Shown piece by piece: positions 20,221-28,997 of a stretch of DNA of 64,000 bases. The stretch comes from Novacetimonas cocois (lineage in GTDB: Bacteria; Pseudomonadota; Alphaproteobacteria; Acetobacterales; Acetobacteraceae). The stretch's first letter is position 1. Every line of letters begins with the position of its first letter. Made by a program: the position numbers and the translations under genes. The notes under the pieces are model-generated. The model saw nothing but the letters and a program-made list of their open reading frames with translations, searched no databases and was not told the origin of the DNA. The stretch covers positions 49,546 through 113,545 of the forward strand of contig NZ_QEXL01000009.1 of the NCBI RefSeq assembly GCF_003311635.1. The letters are read 5' to 3'.

Positions 20221-21071
20221 TCCGCCCCCTGCCTGACATCATGCTTGAACCCCTGGTCCGCGCGGGTCTGATGGAGGATCTGGGCCGGGGCGGGGACCTG
20301 ACCACCGATGCGACGCTGGGCGATGAAACCCTGTCCGCGCATGCGGTGCTGTCGGCGCGGCAGGCCGGGGTGGTCGCCGGGCTGGATCTGGCGCGTCTGG
20401 CCTTTACCCTGATGGACCCGGCAATCGTGTTCGAGGTCGCGGCCCCCGACGGCACGCACGTCACCCCCGGACAGGTGATCGCCAGCGTGCGGGGGCCTGC
20501 GCGCGGCATCCTGTCGGGGGAGCGCGTGGCGCTGAATTTCCTCTCCCATCTCTGCGGGATCGCGACGGCGACGGCGCAGGTTGTCGCGGCCGTGCAACCT
20601 TATGGCACCAAGGTCAGTTGTACGCGCAAGACCCTGCCCGGCATGCGCGCGATCCAGAAATATGCCGTGCGTGCGGGGGGCGGCAGCAACCACCGCTTCG
20701 GGCTCGATGATGCGATCCTTATCAAGGACAACCATCTTGCCATTGCTGGTGGGATACGGCCGGCCCTGACACGTGCGCGCGCTGTAGCGGGTCATCTGGT
20801 CAGCATAGAGCTGGAGGTCGATACCCTTGAGCAGCTGGCCGAGGGGCTGGAGGTCGGCGGGGTGGATGTGTTCCTGCTGGACAACATGCCCCCCGAACAG
20901 CTGCGCCGGGCTGTCGCCATGATCGACCATCGCGCCATTGCGGAGGCATCGGGCGGCGTCACGCCTGACAACGCCGCCGCCATTGCCGCCACCGGGGTGG
21001 ATCTGGTGTCCATGGGGTGGCTGACCCACAGTGTCAGGGCGATGGATATCGGGCTTGATTATCAACCATAG
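20217..21071 (+). CDS. nadC: Quinolinate phosphoribosyltransferase (decarboxylating)
   Basis: Converts quinolinate and PRPP to nicotinate mononucleotide with loss of CO2, the last step of this operon. The 284-residue protein shows ERVALNFLSHLCGIAT, the substrate-binding CTRKTLPGMRAIQKYAVRAGGG and HRFGLDDAILIKDNH segments, VDVFLLDNM, and EASGGVTPDNAAAIAATGVD. The family order nadA-nadB-nadC is complete, and the ATGA overlap with nadB implies coupled translation. Confidence 0.96.
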   Translation: MIRPLPDIMLEPLVRAGLMEDLGRGGDLTTDATLGDETLSAHAVLSARQAGVVAGLDLARLAFTLMDPAIVFEVAAPDGTHVTPGQVIASVRGPARGILSGERVALNFLSHLCGIATATAQVVAAVQPYGTKVSCTRKTLPGMRAIQKYAVRAGGGSNHRFGLDDAILIKDNHLAIAGGIRPALTRARAVAGHLVSIELEVDTLEQLAEGLEVGGVDVFLLDNMPPEQLRRAVAMIDHRAIAEASGGVTPDNAAAIAATGVDLVSMGWLTHSVRAMDIGLDYQP

Positions 21072-21206
21072 GGTGTGGATGCATGTCGTCAGGTCTGGAT
21101 AAGCAGAAAAAACGCGATCGACATGCAGTACAAGTTGCCATCTGTGCTGAGATCATTATTTATGCGGATTAATAAGATATATTTGCATGAAGGATAAGAA
21201 ACCAGC

Positions 21207-21881
21207 ATGGCGGCGGATCGTACTGACCCGAACATCAAGACCCCCCGACGTGTACTCAGCGTTGACGCATATGAACATGTCCGGCGCGGCCTGATCCGCA
21301 GTCGTTATCGCGCTGGCGAACGTCTTGTCCTGCGGCCGCTTGCTGCTGAACTCGGTCTCAGCCCCACCCCGGTGCGTGAAGCGCTGCTGAGGCTGGTTTC
21401 CGAACATGCGCTGGAACTCAATGACCGCAACACGGCGGTCGTCCCGGCGATGACACGGCGCAATTTCGCCGAAATCCACGCCCTGCGTTCCGATCTGGAA
21501 GTGCGCCTGGCAGAGGCCGCCGCCCTGAAGGCCAGCCAGCACGGGATCGAGACGCTTGCCATGCTGCATCATCAGTTCGCCGAGGCACTGGCCATTCGCG
21601 ATGACGGGGCCGTGGCCGCGCTGAACGCCGATTTCCATACAACGATCGCGACACTGGCCGATCTGCCCCTGACCGCCAATATCCTGCGTAACCTGTGGGT
21701 GCGGATCGGGCCGCTCTATGCCCTTTCACGCCCCATGCCGCCCATGCGCAGCCTGGGGGAGGTCCATCCCCATGCAGCCCTGATCGACGCCCTGCGCGCG
21801 CGTGATCCGCAGGCCGCGCGCGAGGCGATTACCCGGGATTTCAATACGGCGCGTATCTGGATCGAACCGATGCTGGCCTGA
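21207..21881 (+). CDS. GntR/FCD-family transcriptional regulator
   Basis: A 224-residue regulator with an N-terminal winged helix (LIRSRYRAGERLVLRPLAAELGLSPTPVREALLRL, about residues 28-62) and a C-terminal FCD ligand domain rich in helices (FAEIHALRSDLEVRLAEAAA; ALNADFHTTIA; HPHAALIDALRARD). His residues in the FCD core could bind a metal and carboxylate ligand. The effector is unknown. It lies 135 bases after nadC on the same strand, in an A+T-richer gap that probably holds its own promoter, and converges with minE. Confidence 0.88.
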   Translation: MAADRTDPNIKTPRRVLSVDAYEHVRRGLIRSRYRAGERLVLRPLAAELGLSPTPVREALLRLVSEHALELNDRNTAVVPAMTRRNFAEIHALRSDLEVRLAEAAALKASQHGIETLAMLHHQFAEALAIRDDGAVAALNADFHTTIATLADLPLTANILRNLWVRIGPLYALSRPMPPMRSLGEVHPHAALIDALRARDPQAAREAITRDFNTARIWIEPMLA

Positions 21882-21931
21882 CGGCGCGAAACAGGGTGTC
21901 CCACAGGGGCGCCCCCAAGGGTGGAGACGCT

Positions 21932-21970
21932 GCAGGACGGGGCATCGTTACCACTGATGCCCCGTCCTGC
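21932..21970. terminator. Perfect 15-bp hairpin between convergent gntR and minE
   Basis: Arms GCAGGACGGGGCATC and GATGCCCCGTCCTGC enclose a nine-base loop. There is no T-run on either side, so it may act as a bidirectional 3'-end structure rather than a classic intrinsic terminator. Confidence 0.6.
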
Positions 21971-21983
21971 TGTCGGTTCAGCG

Positions 21984-22274
21984 TTACCTGCCTTTTTGTT
22001 CCCTGCCTTTTTCAAGGGCCGGCACCTCGATATCGATTTCCAGCATGGAAACCGACGTGCCGCGATCGACCTTGATCTGGACCTTGTCCTGATCGACGGG
22101 GATATGCTTCTTTATGACCTCCAGAATTTCGCTGTGCAGCGTGTTCAGGAGTTCGGATTCCGGGCCATCGGTGCCCGCGCGTTCATGCGCCAGCAGGATT
22201 TGCAACCGGTCCCGCGCCACGGGCGCGGAACTGCGGGAACGGCCGAAAAGGGTGTCAAGCAGGCCCATGATCAT
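21984..22274 (-). CDS. minE: Cell division topological specificity factor MinE
   Basis: A 96-residue MinE: it displaces MinC from MinD at midcell and stimulates the MinD ATPase, producing pole-to-pole oscillation. The N-terminal amphipathic membrane-targeting segment [12 protein letters not shown] leads to the anti-MinCD helix [15 protein letters not shown]-like region ([18 protein letters not shown]), then the topological-specificity beta/alpha domain ([34 protein letters not shown]). It overlaps minD by four bases and is last in the minCDE operon. Confidence 0.95.
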   Translation of the reverse strand: MIMGLLDTLFGRSRSSAPVARDRLQILLAHERAGTDGPESELLNTLHSEILEVIKKHIPVDQDKVQIKVDRGTSVSMLEIDIEVPALEKGREQKGR

Positions 22275-23083
22275 GATCTTCCCTTGAACAGCCAGCCAAA
22301 CAGGCCGGTACGCTCAGTGGGTACGGTGACTTCAAGCTTTTCGCCCTCCAGGCGCCGCGCCGCTTCGGAATAGGCGCGGGCAGGGGCGCTCTGGGGGCTG
22401 GAAATCGTGACGGGGGAGCCAAGGTTGGAGGCCCGCAGCACTTCCTCGCTTTCGGGAATGATGCCCAGAAGCGGGATCGACAGGATTTCCAGCACGTCCT
22501 CGGTGCGGAGCATTTCCCCACGTGCCGCGCGACCGGGGTCATAGCGTGTCACCAGCAGGTATTTGTCGATCTTGCCGCCGCCCTTGGCCTTTTCGGTCGT
22601 GCTGTCGAGCATCCCGATGATGCGGTCGCTGTCACGGACGGAGGAGACTTCGGGGTTGGCGACCACGACGGCGCAGTCGGCATGATACATCGCCAGCTGC
22701 GCGCCGCGTTCGATGCCCGCCGGGCTGTCGCAGATGATCCAGTCGAATTTCTCGCGCAGTTCGCCGATCACCTTGGCGACGCCTTCGGCTGTCAGGGCGT
22801 CCTTGTCGCGCGTCTGGGAGGCGGGCAGGATGGACAGCGTCTCGATCCGCTTGTCGCGGATCAGGGCCTGCGACAGTTTCGCGTCGCCCTGTATGACGTT
22901 GATGAGGTCATACACGACCCGGCGTTCCGCCCCCATGACGAGGTCGAGGTTACGCAGCCCGACGTCGAAATCGACCACAACCACATTCTGCCCTGTCTGT
23001 GCCAGCGCCGCGCCCAGTGCCGCGGTGGACGTTGTCTTGCCGACCCCGCCCTTTCCGGAGGTGACGACCAGCACTTTCGCCAT
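22271..23083 (-). CDS. minD: Septum site-determining ATPase MinD
   Basis: A 270-residue deviant-Walker ATPase ([11 protein letters not shown] at residues 10-20) that binds membranes when ATP-bound and recruits MinC. Switch segments [13 protein letters not shown] and [13 protein letters not shown] are intact, and the C-terminus [12 protein letters not shown] is the amphipathic membrane-targeting helix. It lies between minC and minE, overlapping minE through ATGA. Confidence 0.97.
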   Translation of the reverse strand: MAKVLVVTSGKGGVGKTTSTAALGAALAQTGQNVVVVDFDVGLRNLDLVMGAERRVVYDLINVIQGDAKLSQALIRDKRIETLSILPASQTRDKDALTAEGVAKVIGELREKFDWIICDSPAGIERGAQLAMYHADCAVVVANPEVSSVRDSDRIIGMLDSTTEKAKGGGKIDKYLLVTRYDPGRAARGEMLRTEDVLEILSIPLLGIIPESEEVLRASNLGSPVTISSPQSAPARAYSEAARRLEGEKLEVTVPTERTGLFGWLFKGRS

Positions 23084-23222
23084 TCTAGATTTTCCTTGTC
23101 CTGTGGTTTGTGTCCGCGACCGGGGGAACGGTAGGCCGGAACAGTTGAAATATCGTTGTCAATTAGTAAGGGGGCTGCGGGGGGGGATGCAACTGCCATA
23201 CGGTAAAAACAGTATCTCAAAT

Positions 23223-23954
23223 TCATCTTCTTTGTATGACAGCCATCCGCAGCGTGAGCGGTTGCACCACGATTGTGTCATTATTAAGCATCGCCTGCGA
23301 CGGACTGCCCGACAGGCGGGGGTCGATATCCTCGGCCGTCATATAATATCCGTCGATCGCCAGAAGTTCCGCGCGCATGTCATGGGCAAAGATCCGTGCC
23401 TCGGGCTGTCCGTTCATGCCGGCGATCGCGCGCCCGCGCAGCGTGCCATAGACATGGATGGACCCGGCGGCGGTGACTTCCGCCCCGGACCCCACCGACC
23501 CGATGATGATGATGTCGCCATCGGGGTTCATGATCGTCTGGCCCGAACGGATCGGCTGCTCGAAAATCAGCGATGACCCCTGGATCCGTTCAGGCACGGG
23601 GACATGGTCCTCGGGGATTGTCACGGCGCCGGAGGCCCGTCCGCCATCCAGCCCCGCAGGCCACTGCCAGTGGGAGATCGCGGGGGTCGCGGGGTCTGCC
23701 CCCTCGATCGCGATGATGCGGATGCCGCGTTCGAGCAGGGCGGGATACAGCTTGCCTAGGCCCGGCTCATCCGGCCCGAGGAGCGAGAGGTCGAGGATGA
23801 CGGGCTTGCTGGCGAAAAAGGCGGCGGAACGCGCGATCTGCGCATCAAGTCCGGCCATCCAGTCGGACAGGCCGGGTTCGGGGGACAGGACCAGCGCCAG
23901 AAAGGAACGGCCACGGGCGCGTATTTTCGGAAGGGAACGCAATTCGTCGGACAA
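23223..23954 (-). CDS. minC: Septum site-determining protein MinC
   Basis: FtsZ-assembly inhibitor. The N-domain (GRSFLALVLSPEP ... KPVILDLSLL) and the C-terminal right-handed beta-helix (GSSLIFEQPIRSGQTI, DGDIIIIGSVGSGAEVTAAGSIHVYGTLRGRA) are both present. The open frame continues to ATG 24200, but that leader has no family similarity and would overlap the divergent glutathione S-transferase start. I place the start at TTG 23954 (about 243 residues), the closest permissible codon to the N-domain; GTG 24056 is an alternative. First gene of minCDE, 139 bases before minD. Confidence 0.85.
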   Translation of the reverse strand: MSDELRSLPKIRARGRSFLALVLSPEPGLSDWMAGLDAQIARSAAFFASKPVILDLSLLGPDEPGLGKLYPALLERGIRIIAIEGADPATPAISHWQWPAGLDGGRASGAVTIPEDHVPVPERIQGSSLIFEQPIRSGQTIMNPDGDIIIIGSVGSGAEVTAAGSIHVYGTLRGRAIAGMNGQPEARIFAHDMRAELLAIDGYYMTAEDIDPRLSGSPSQAMLNNDTIVVQPLTLRMAVIQRR

Positions 23955-24198
23955 AGTGGTTACAGCCTTCGTCTGCCTTGGGGATTCGTATGTCTGGGAC
24001 CGGTGGGTTATCGTTTCTGCGTGCGCAATGTGCCAGAAAAAACCGGCCGAGGCCACGGCCCGTGATGATCCTTTGCCCAAGATGGGCTCGTGCGGCGCAT
24101 GACACGATGTCGCGCCGCCATGCTCCCTGGGCGATGCAATGCGGTTTTGTTGACATGAAGGCTTGGCTAAGGGTGGGGCGATGCAATAAAGCGGATGC

Positions 24199-24867
24199 AT
24201 GCGTATCCTCTATCATCTTCCCCTTTCACCCTATTCCCGCAAGGTCCGCCTTGCTCTGGGGGAAAAGCGACTGCCGTTCGAACTGAAGATGGAGCGGGTA
24301 TGGGAACGTCGTCCCGACTACCTCGCGGTCAATCCGGCGGGCACCGTTCCCATGCTGGTGGAGGAGAACGGCCTGTCCATCCCCGATTCGTGGGTCATCT
24401 GCGAATATCTGGAGGAAGCCTATCCCGACACGCCGCTGCTGGGGCGCACGCTGGCGGAACGGGTGGAGGTGCGGCGCCTTGTCGTCTGGTTCGACGAGAA
24501 ATTCGGCAACGAGGTTTCGCGCAACCTGCTCAATGAAAAGGTGATGAAGCGCATTTCCGGGCGTGGCAATCCCGATGGCGGGGCGCTGCGGGCGGGATAC
24601 GCCAATATCCGTTTCCACCTGTCCTATATCGACTGGCTGGCGGAAACGCGGCAGTGGATGGCGGGTAACATGCTGTCGCTGGCGGATTTCGCGGCGGCGG
24701 CGCACCTGTCATGCCTCGATTTCATCGATGACGTGGCATGGGACAAGGCCCCGGCGGCCAAGGACTGGTACGCCCGGATCAAGAGCAGGCCGTGTTTCCG
24801 CACGCTGTTGCAGGATCGTGTCAGTGGCATGACGCCCCCCGCCCATTACGCCGACCTCGATTTCTGA
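24199..24867 (+). CDS. Glutathione S-transferase family protein
   Basis: A 222-residue GST: N-terminal thioredoxin-like domain beginning MRILYHLPLSPYSRKVRLAL, the cis-Pro and glutathione-contacting segments AGTVPMLVEENGLSIPDSWVICEYLEE, then the helical C-domain with MLSLADFAAAAHL near residue 155. The Ser-Pro-Tyr-Ser segment offers a Ser- or Tyr-type catalytic residue. Substrate unknown. It is divergent from minC and lies nine bases before the BaiN-like gene, with which it may be co-transcribed. Confidence 0.88.
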   Translation: MRILYHLPLSPYSRKVRLALGEKRLPFELKMERVWERRPDYLAVNPAGTVPMLVEENGLSIPDSWVICEYLEEAYPDTPLLGRTLAERVEVRRLVVWFDEKFGNEVSRNLLNEKVMKRISGRGNPDGGALRAGYANIRFHLSYIDWLAETRQWMAGNMLSLADFAAAAHLSCLDFIDDVAWDKAPAAKDWYARIKSRPCFRTLLQDRVSGMTPPAHYADLDF

Positions 24868-24875
24868 GCGTCCCT

Positions 24876-26135
24876 GTGAACCGGGCTGACGCGCTGGACG
24901 CCGTGATCCTTGGGGCCGGGGCCGCCGGGATGATGGCGGCAGCGACCGCGGGGCAGGGGGGCTGTCGCGTCGCGGTGCTGGACCATGCGGCGCAGCCGGG
25001 GCGCAAGATCCTGATTTCGGGGGGCGGACGCTGCAATTTCACGCATCTGGATTCGGGGCCGGGCATGTTCCTGTCGGCCAATCCGCATTTCGCGAAATCC
25101 GCGCTGGCGCGTTATACGCCCGCCGATTTCCTTGAACTGGTAAAGCGCCATCGCATCGCGTGGCATGCCAAGACGCCGGGCCAGCTGTTCTGCGACCGTT
25201 CCGCCAGTGAAATCGTCGGGATGCTGGTGCGTGAATGCCAGCAGGGCAATGTGGCGATGCACCTGTCGAACCGCATCATTGCCGTGCGCCGCGATGCTGA
25301 TGGCATTTTCGTGGTGGAGACGGACCGCATGGTCCTGCAGGCCCGCGCCATCGTGCTGGCGACGGGGGGACTGTCGATTCCCAAGCTGGGGGCGACGGGG
25401 CTGTCGCATGACGTGGCGCGTCGTTTCGGGCTGAAGATCGTGGAGCCCGCGCCCGCGCTGGTGCCCCTGACGTTCGGGCCGCGCGATCGCGAATGGATGA
25501 CCGGGCTGGCGGGCGTTTCCATGGAAATCGGTGCGAAATGCCATGTGTCCCAGGGACGGCGCGGCCGCGACATCGTGTTTCGCGACGGGATGCTGTTTAC
25601 CCATCGCGGCCTGTCCGGTCCCGCCATCCTGCAGGCATCTTCCTACTGGTCTCCGGGTGCGTCGCTGGATATCGACTGCCTGCCGGGACGCGACGCGGCG
25701 CGATGTCTGCGGGAACTGAAAAAGGCCCGACCCCGCATGGGAGGAGCGGCCATGCTGGCAAGCCTGCTGCCGCAGCGCCTGGCCCACCTGCTGGCCGCAC
25801 ACCACCTGCCCGATGGGCCGGTCGGGGAAATGCCCGACAGCGTGCTTGACGCGCTTGCGGGCCTGCTGTCGTCATGGCGTCTCATGCCGACCGGCAGCGA
25901 AGGATACGCCAAGGCGGAGGTCACGCGCGGCGGCATCGACACGGCCGGCCTGTCCTCCCAGACGATGGAGGCGCGTGATGTCCCCGGCCTGTTCGCGGTG
26001 GGCGAGGCGGTGGACGTGACTGGCTGGCTGGGCGGTCATAACTTCCAGTGGGCGTGGTCCAGCGGCCATGCGGCGGGACGGGCCCTAGCTGAACGGGCTC
26101 TGGCTGAACGGACCCTGGCTGAACGGCGCGACTGA
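24876..26135 (+). CDS. BaiN/YhiN-like FAD-dependent oxidoreductase
   Basis: A 419-residue HI0933-family flavoprotein. Features are the dinucleotide motif ILGAGAAGMMAA, the family signature GRKILISGGGRCNFTH, IVLATGGLSIPKLGATG, FTHRGLSGPAILQ, and C-terminal GLFAVGEAVDVTGWLGGHNFQWAWSSG. The cellular substrate of this family is largely unknown. GTG 24876 is chosen because the product then starts just before the Rossmann strand. The C-terminus is a short repeat (LAERALAERTLAERRD) made by a 15-base tandem duplication. The stop overlaps the next start (TGATG). Confidence 0.88.
   Translation: MNRADALDAVILGAGAAGMMAAATAGQGGCRVAVLDHAAQPGRKILISGGGRCNFTHLDSGPGMFLSANPHFAKSALARYTPADFLELVKRHRIAWHAKTPGQLFCDRSASEIVGMLVRECQQGNVAMHLSNRIIAVRRDADGIFVVETDRMVLQARAIVLATGGLSIPKLGATGLSHDVARRFGLKIVEPAPALVPLTFGPRDREWMTGLAGVSMEIGAKCHVSQGRRGRDIVFRDGMLFTHRGLSGPAILQASSYWSPGASLDIDCLPGRDAARCLRELKKARPRMGGAAMLASLLPQRLAHLLAAHHLPDGPVGEMPDSVLDALAGLLSSWRLMPTGSEGYAKAEVTRGGIDTAGLSSQTMEARDVPGLFAVGEAVDVTGWLGGHNFQWAWSSGHAAGRALAERALAERTLAERRD
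26085..26126 (+). repeat. Three 15-base tandem units at the end of the flavoprotein gene
   Basis: The unit (approximately CTGGCTGAACGGACC with variants) occurs almost three times and encodes ALAER, ALAER and TLAER. It is in frame, so the protein is extended rather than broken. Confidence 0.75.
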
Positions 26136-27514
26136 TGCTGTTCAGCACGCAGGGCTTCTTGCTGCTGTTCCTGCCGGTAGTGCTGTCGCTGTATTACCTG
26201 TGCGCGCCGTCGCGGCCGGCTCGGCAGTGGCTGGTGATTACGGCGTCGCTGGTGTTCTATGGCCTGTGGGACTGGCGTTTCGTGCCCTTTCTGGTGGGCA
26301 TGACGGTGCTGAACTGGGTGCTGGCCTGCCTGTGGGGATGGACGCGACGCCGGGCGTGGCCGATCGCGGGGATTGTCCTCAATCTGGGCGTGCTGGTGTT
26401 TTTCAAGGACGCCAACTGGATTGCGAGCGTGCTTGCGGCTCTGCGCGGGCAGATGCACCAGCCGTGGGATATCGTCCTGCCGCTGGGATTGTCCTTTTTC
26501 GTGTTCCAGAAAATCTCCTACCTCGTGGATCTGCTGCGTGGGCAGGCACCGGTGTACGGGCTGGTGGACTTTCTTGAATTCGTGACATTCTTTCCGCAGC
26601 TGATCGCAGGGCCGATCGTGCGGCACAACGAAATCGTGCCCCAGTTCGCCAGCAGCCCGCGAAACGACGCGATGTGGGAAAACCTGTCGCGCGGGGCGAT
26701 CCTGCTGCTGGTGGGGCTGGCGAAAAAGGCCGGGCTTGCCGATACGCTGGGCAGCATGTGCGACCCGGTCTTCGCCCTTGGCGCGCAGGGACATCTTCCG
26801 CCGACGGGACAGGCATGGCTGGCGGCGGTGGCCTATACGCTTCAGATCTATTTCGATTTTTCGGGGTATTCCGACATGGCGATCGGCATGGCGCTGATGT
26901 TCGGCCTGCGCCTGCCGTTCAATTTCGATGCGTCGTACCGGGCGGTTTCCATCCGTGATTTCTGGCGGCGGTGGCATATGACGCTGTCGCGGTTCCTGCG
27001 GGATTACATCTACATCCCGCTGGGGGGAAACCGGTGTGGCGCGGCGCGTCAGGCCACGAACGTGGTGGCGACGATGCTGCTGGCGGGGGCATGGCACGGG
27101 GCGGGCTGGACCTATCTGGCATGGGGCGGCGCGCATGGTGTGGCGCTGGCGATGGCGCATGCGTGGCGGCGACGCCAGCGCGCGATGCCCGCGCTGGCGG
27201 GATGGGTGCTGACCCTGTCGTTCGTCATGCTGTCATGGGTGATCTTCCGCGCCGCGGACATGCCAACGGCAGGGCGGATGTTCATGGCGCTGGCCGGGCT
27301 GGGCGGGCATGAACCCGTTGCGGCCGGGCATCATGGCATGGTGCTGCTGATCGCGGTGGCGGTCGCGCTGGCCGGTCCGTCCTCGCAACGCGCGATCCTG
27401 CGCGACATGCCGCCCGAACCGTGGGTCGCGGCTGGCGCGGGAATTGCCTTTGTCCTGCTGGTGCTGCTGATCGGGGGGCGCATTCCTGACCCGTTCATCT
27501 ATTTCCAGTTCTGA
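26135..27514 (+). CDS. MBOAT-family membrane O-acyltransferase
   Basis: A 459-residue polytopic membrane protein of the AlgI/PatA/DltB superfamily. Multiple hydrophobic segments are visible (MLFSTQGFLLLFLPVVLSLYYL; LVITASLVFYGLWDW; YSDMAIGMALMFGL), with SFFVFQKISYLVDLLRG, QLIAGPIVRHNEIVPQF, FWRRWHMTLSRFLRDYIYIPLGGNRCG, and the proposed active-site histidine segment GAWHGAGWTYLAWGGAHG. Family members acetylate exopolysaccharides or cell-wall polymers. No AlgJ-like partner is adjacent, so the acceptor is unknown. Its start overlaps the flavoprotein stop. Confidence 0.88.
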   Translation: MLFSTQGFLLLFLPVVLSLYYLCAPSRPARQWLVITASLVFYGLWDWRFVPFLVGMTVLNWVLACLWGWTRRRAWPIAGIVLNLGVLVFFKDANWIASVLAALRGQMHQPWDIVLPLGLSFFVFQKISYLVDLLRGQAPVYGLVDFLEFVTFFPQLIAGPIVRHNEIVPQFASSPRNDAMWENLSRGAILLLVGLAKKAGLADTLGSMCDPVFALGAQGHLPPTGQAWLAAVAYTLQIYFDFSGYSDMAIGMALMFGLRLPFNFDASYRAVSIRDFWRRWHMTLSRFLRDYIYIPLGGNRCGAARQATNVVATMLLAGAWHGAGWTYLAWGGAHGVALAMAHAWRRRQRAMPALAGWVLTLSFVMLSWVIFRAADMPTAGRMFMALAGLGGHEPVAAGHHGMVLLIAVAVALAGPSSQRAILRDMPPEPWVAAGAGIAFVLLVLLIGGRIPDPFIYFQF

Positions 27515-27635
27515 TGGCGCGATAATCGTCGCGCAAAAGGATGTATCAGCCGTAAAGCGTCCCTATATGTTACAGTTCACGGGACGTATCGCGGTGCGGC
27601 CCTTTCACGGAACATGACAGGCAGGCCCCGACCCC

Positions 27636-28997
27636 ATGCACGACCCTACCCAAGACCTGTTCGGGGATATGCCTGACATGTCGCGTCCACAGGCCGCCCC
27701 TGCCTCTGGACAGGGGGAGGGGGGCGCGTCGCGGCATCGTCCGCTGGCCGATCGTCTCCGTCCCGAAACCCTGGGCGAGGTCGTGGGACAGGACCACCTG
27801 CTGGGACCGCAGGGCACGCTGAGCCTGATGCTGCGCAACCACAGCCTTGCCAGCCTTATCCTGTGGGGCGGTCCGGGCGTGGGCAAGACGACGATCGCGC
27901 GTCTGCTGGCCCATGCGGCGGGATTGCGTTTCGTGCAGATTTCGGCGGTTTTTTCTGGCGTAGCCGACCTCAAGCGCGTGTTCGAGGACGCAAGGCGCCG
28001 CGCCGCGCGGGGCGAGGGGACGCTTCTGTTCGTTGATGAAATCCACCGTTTCAACCGCGCGCAGCAGGATGGCTTCCTGCCGGTGGTGGAGGACGGGACC
28101 GTGGTCCTTGTGGGGGCGACGACGGAAAATCCGTCATTCGCGCTGAACGGGGCGCTGCTGTCGCGCTGTCAGGTGCTGGTGCTGCGCCGTCTGGACGACG
28201 CGGCGCTCGAACTGCTGTTGTGCCGTGCGGAGGCGGAGATCGGCCGCGCCCTGCCGCTGACGCCGCCCGCGCGCGCGACGCTGCGTGCAATGGCCGATGG
28301 CGACGGGCGCTACCTGCTGAACATGGTCGAGCAGATCCTGGCGCAGCCGGGGGATGACGTGTTCGACCCGCAGTCGCTTTCGCGGCTGCTGGCGAAACGC
28401 GCAGCGCTGTATGACAGGGACCGGGAGGAGCATTACAACCTGATTTCCGCGCTGCATAAATCCCTGCGCGGTTCGGACCCGGATGCCGGACTGTACTGGT
28501 TCGCCCGGATGCTCGAAGGGGGGGAGGACCCGCGCTACATCGCGCGTCGCCTGACGCGTTTCGCGGCGGAGGACGTGGGCATGGCCGACCCGCAGGCCCT
28601 GCCGCTGGCGGTCGCGGCGTGGGAGACATATGAACGCATGGGTTCGCCCGAAGGGGAGCTGGCGCTGGCGCAGCTGGTGGTCCATCTGGCGACCGCGCCG
28701 AAATCGAACGCGGTCTATGTCGCCTATGGCAAGGCGCGTCGCGCCGCCCGCGCCACCGGCAGCCTGATGCCGCCCGCCCATATCCTCAACGCACCGACGA
28801 AGCTGATGAAGGATATCGGCTATGGCCGGGGATATGAATACGACCACGATCAGGCCGAGGGTTTTTCGGGCCAGAACTATTTTCCCGACGGCATGCAGAG
28901 GCCGCAGTTCTACCGTCCGACGGGGCGCGGTCATGAACGTGAGGTCGCGCGACGTCTGGACAGTTGGAGCAGAGTGCGCGAAAGCCGTGGGTCATGA
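27636..28997 (+). CDS. rarA: Replication-associated recombination protein A
   Basis: A 453-residue AAA+ ATPase (RarA/MgsA, Mgs1/WRNIP1 family) acting at stalled replication forks with SSB. It shows RPETLGEVVGQDHLLGPQG, Walker A WGGPGVGKTTIAR (about residue 75), Walker B FVDEIHRFNRAQQD, the sensor segment GATTENPSFALN, and the tetramerisation domain with HYNLISALHKSLRGSDPDAGLYW and RRLTRFAAEDVGMADP. ATG 27636 is the natural start. The ATGA overlap couples it to rluC. Confidence 0.95.
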   Translation: MHDPTQDLFGDMPDMSRPQAAPASGQGEGGASRHRPLADRLRPETLGEVVGQDHLLGPQGTLSLMLRNHSLASLILWGGPGVGKTTIARLLAHAAGLRFVQISAVFSGVADLKRVFEDARRRAARGEGTLLFVDEIHRFNRAQQDGFLPVVEDGTVVLVGATTENPSFALNGALLSRCQVLVLRRLDDAALELLLCRAEAEIGRALPLTPPARATLRAMADGDGRYLLNMVEQILAQPGDDVFDPQSLSRLLAKRAALYDRDREEHYNLISALHKSLRGSDPDAGLYWFARMLEGGEDPRYIARRLTRFAAEDVGMADPQALPLAVAAWETYERMGSPEGELALAQLVVHLATAPKSNAVYVAYGKARRAARATGSLMPPAHILNAPTKLMKDIGYGRGYEYDHDQAEGFSGQNYFPDGMQRPQFYRPTGRGHEREVARRLDSWSRVRESRGS

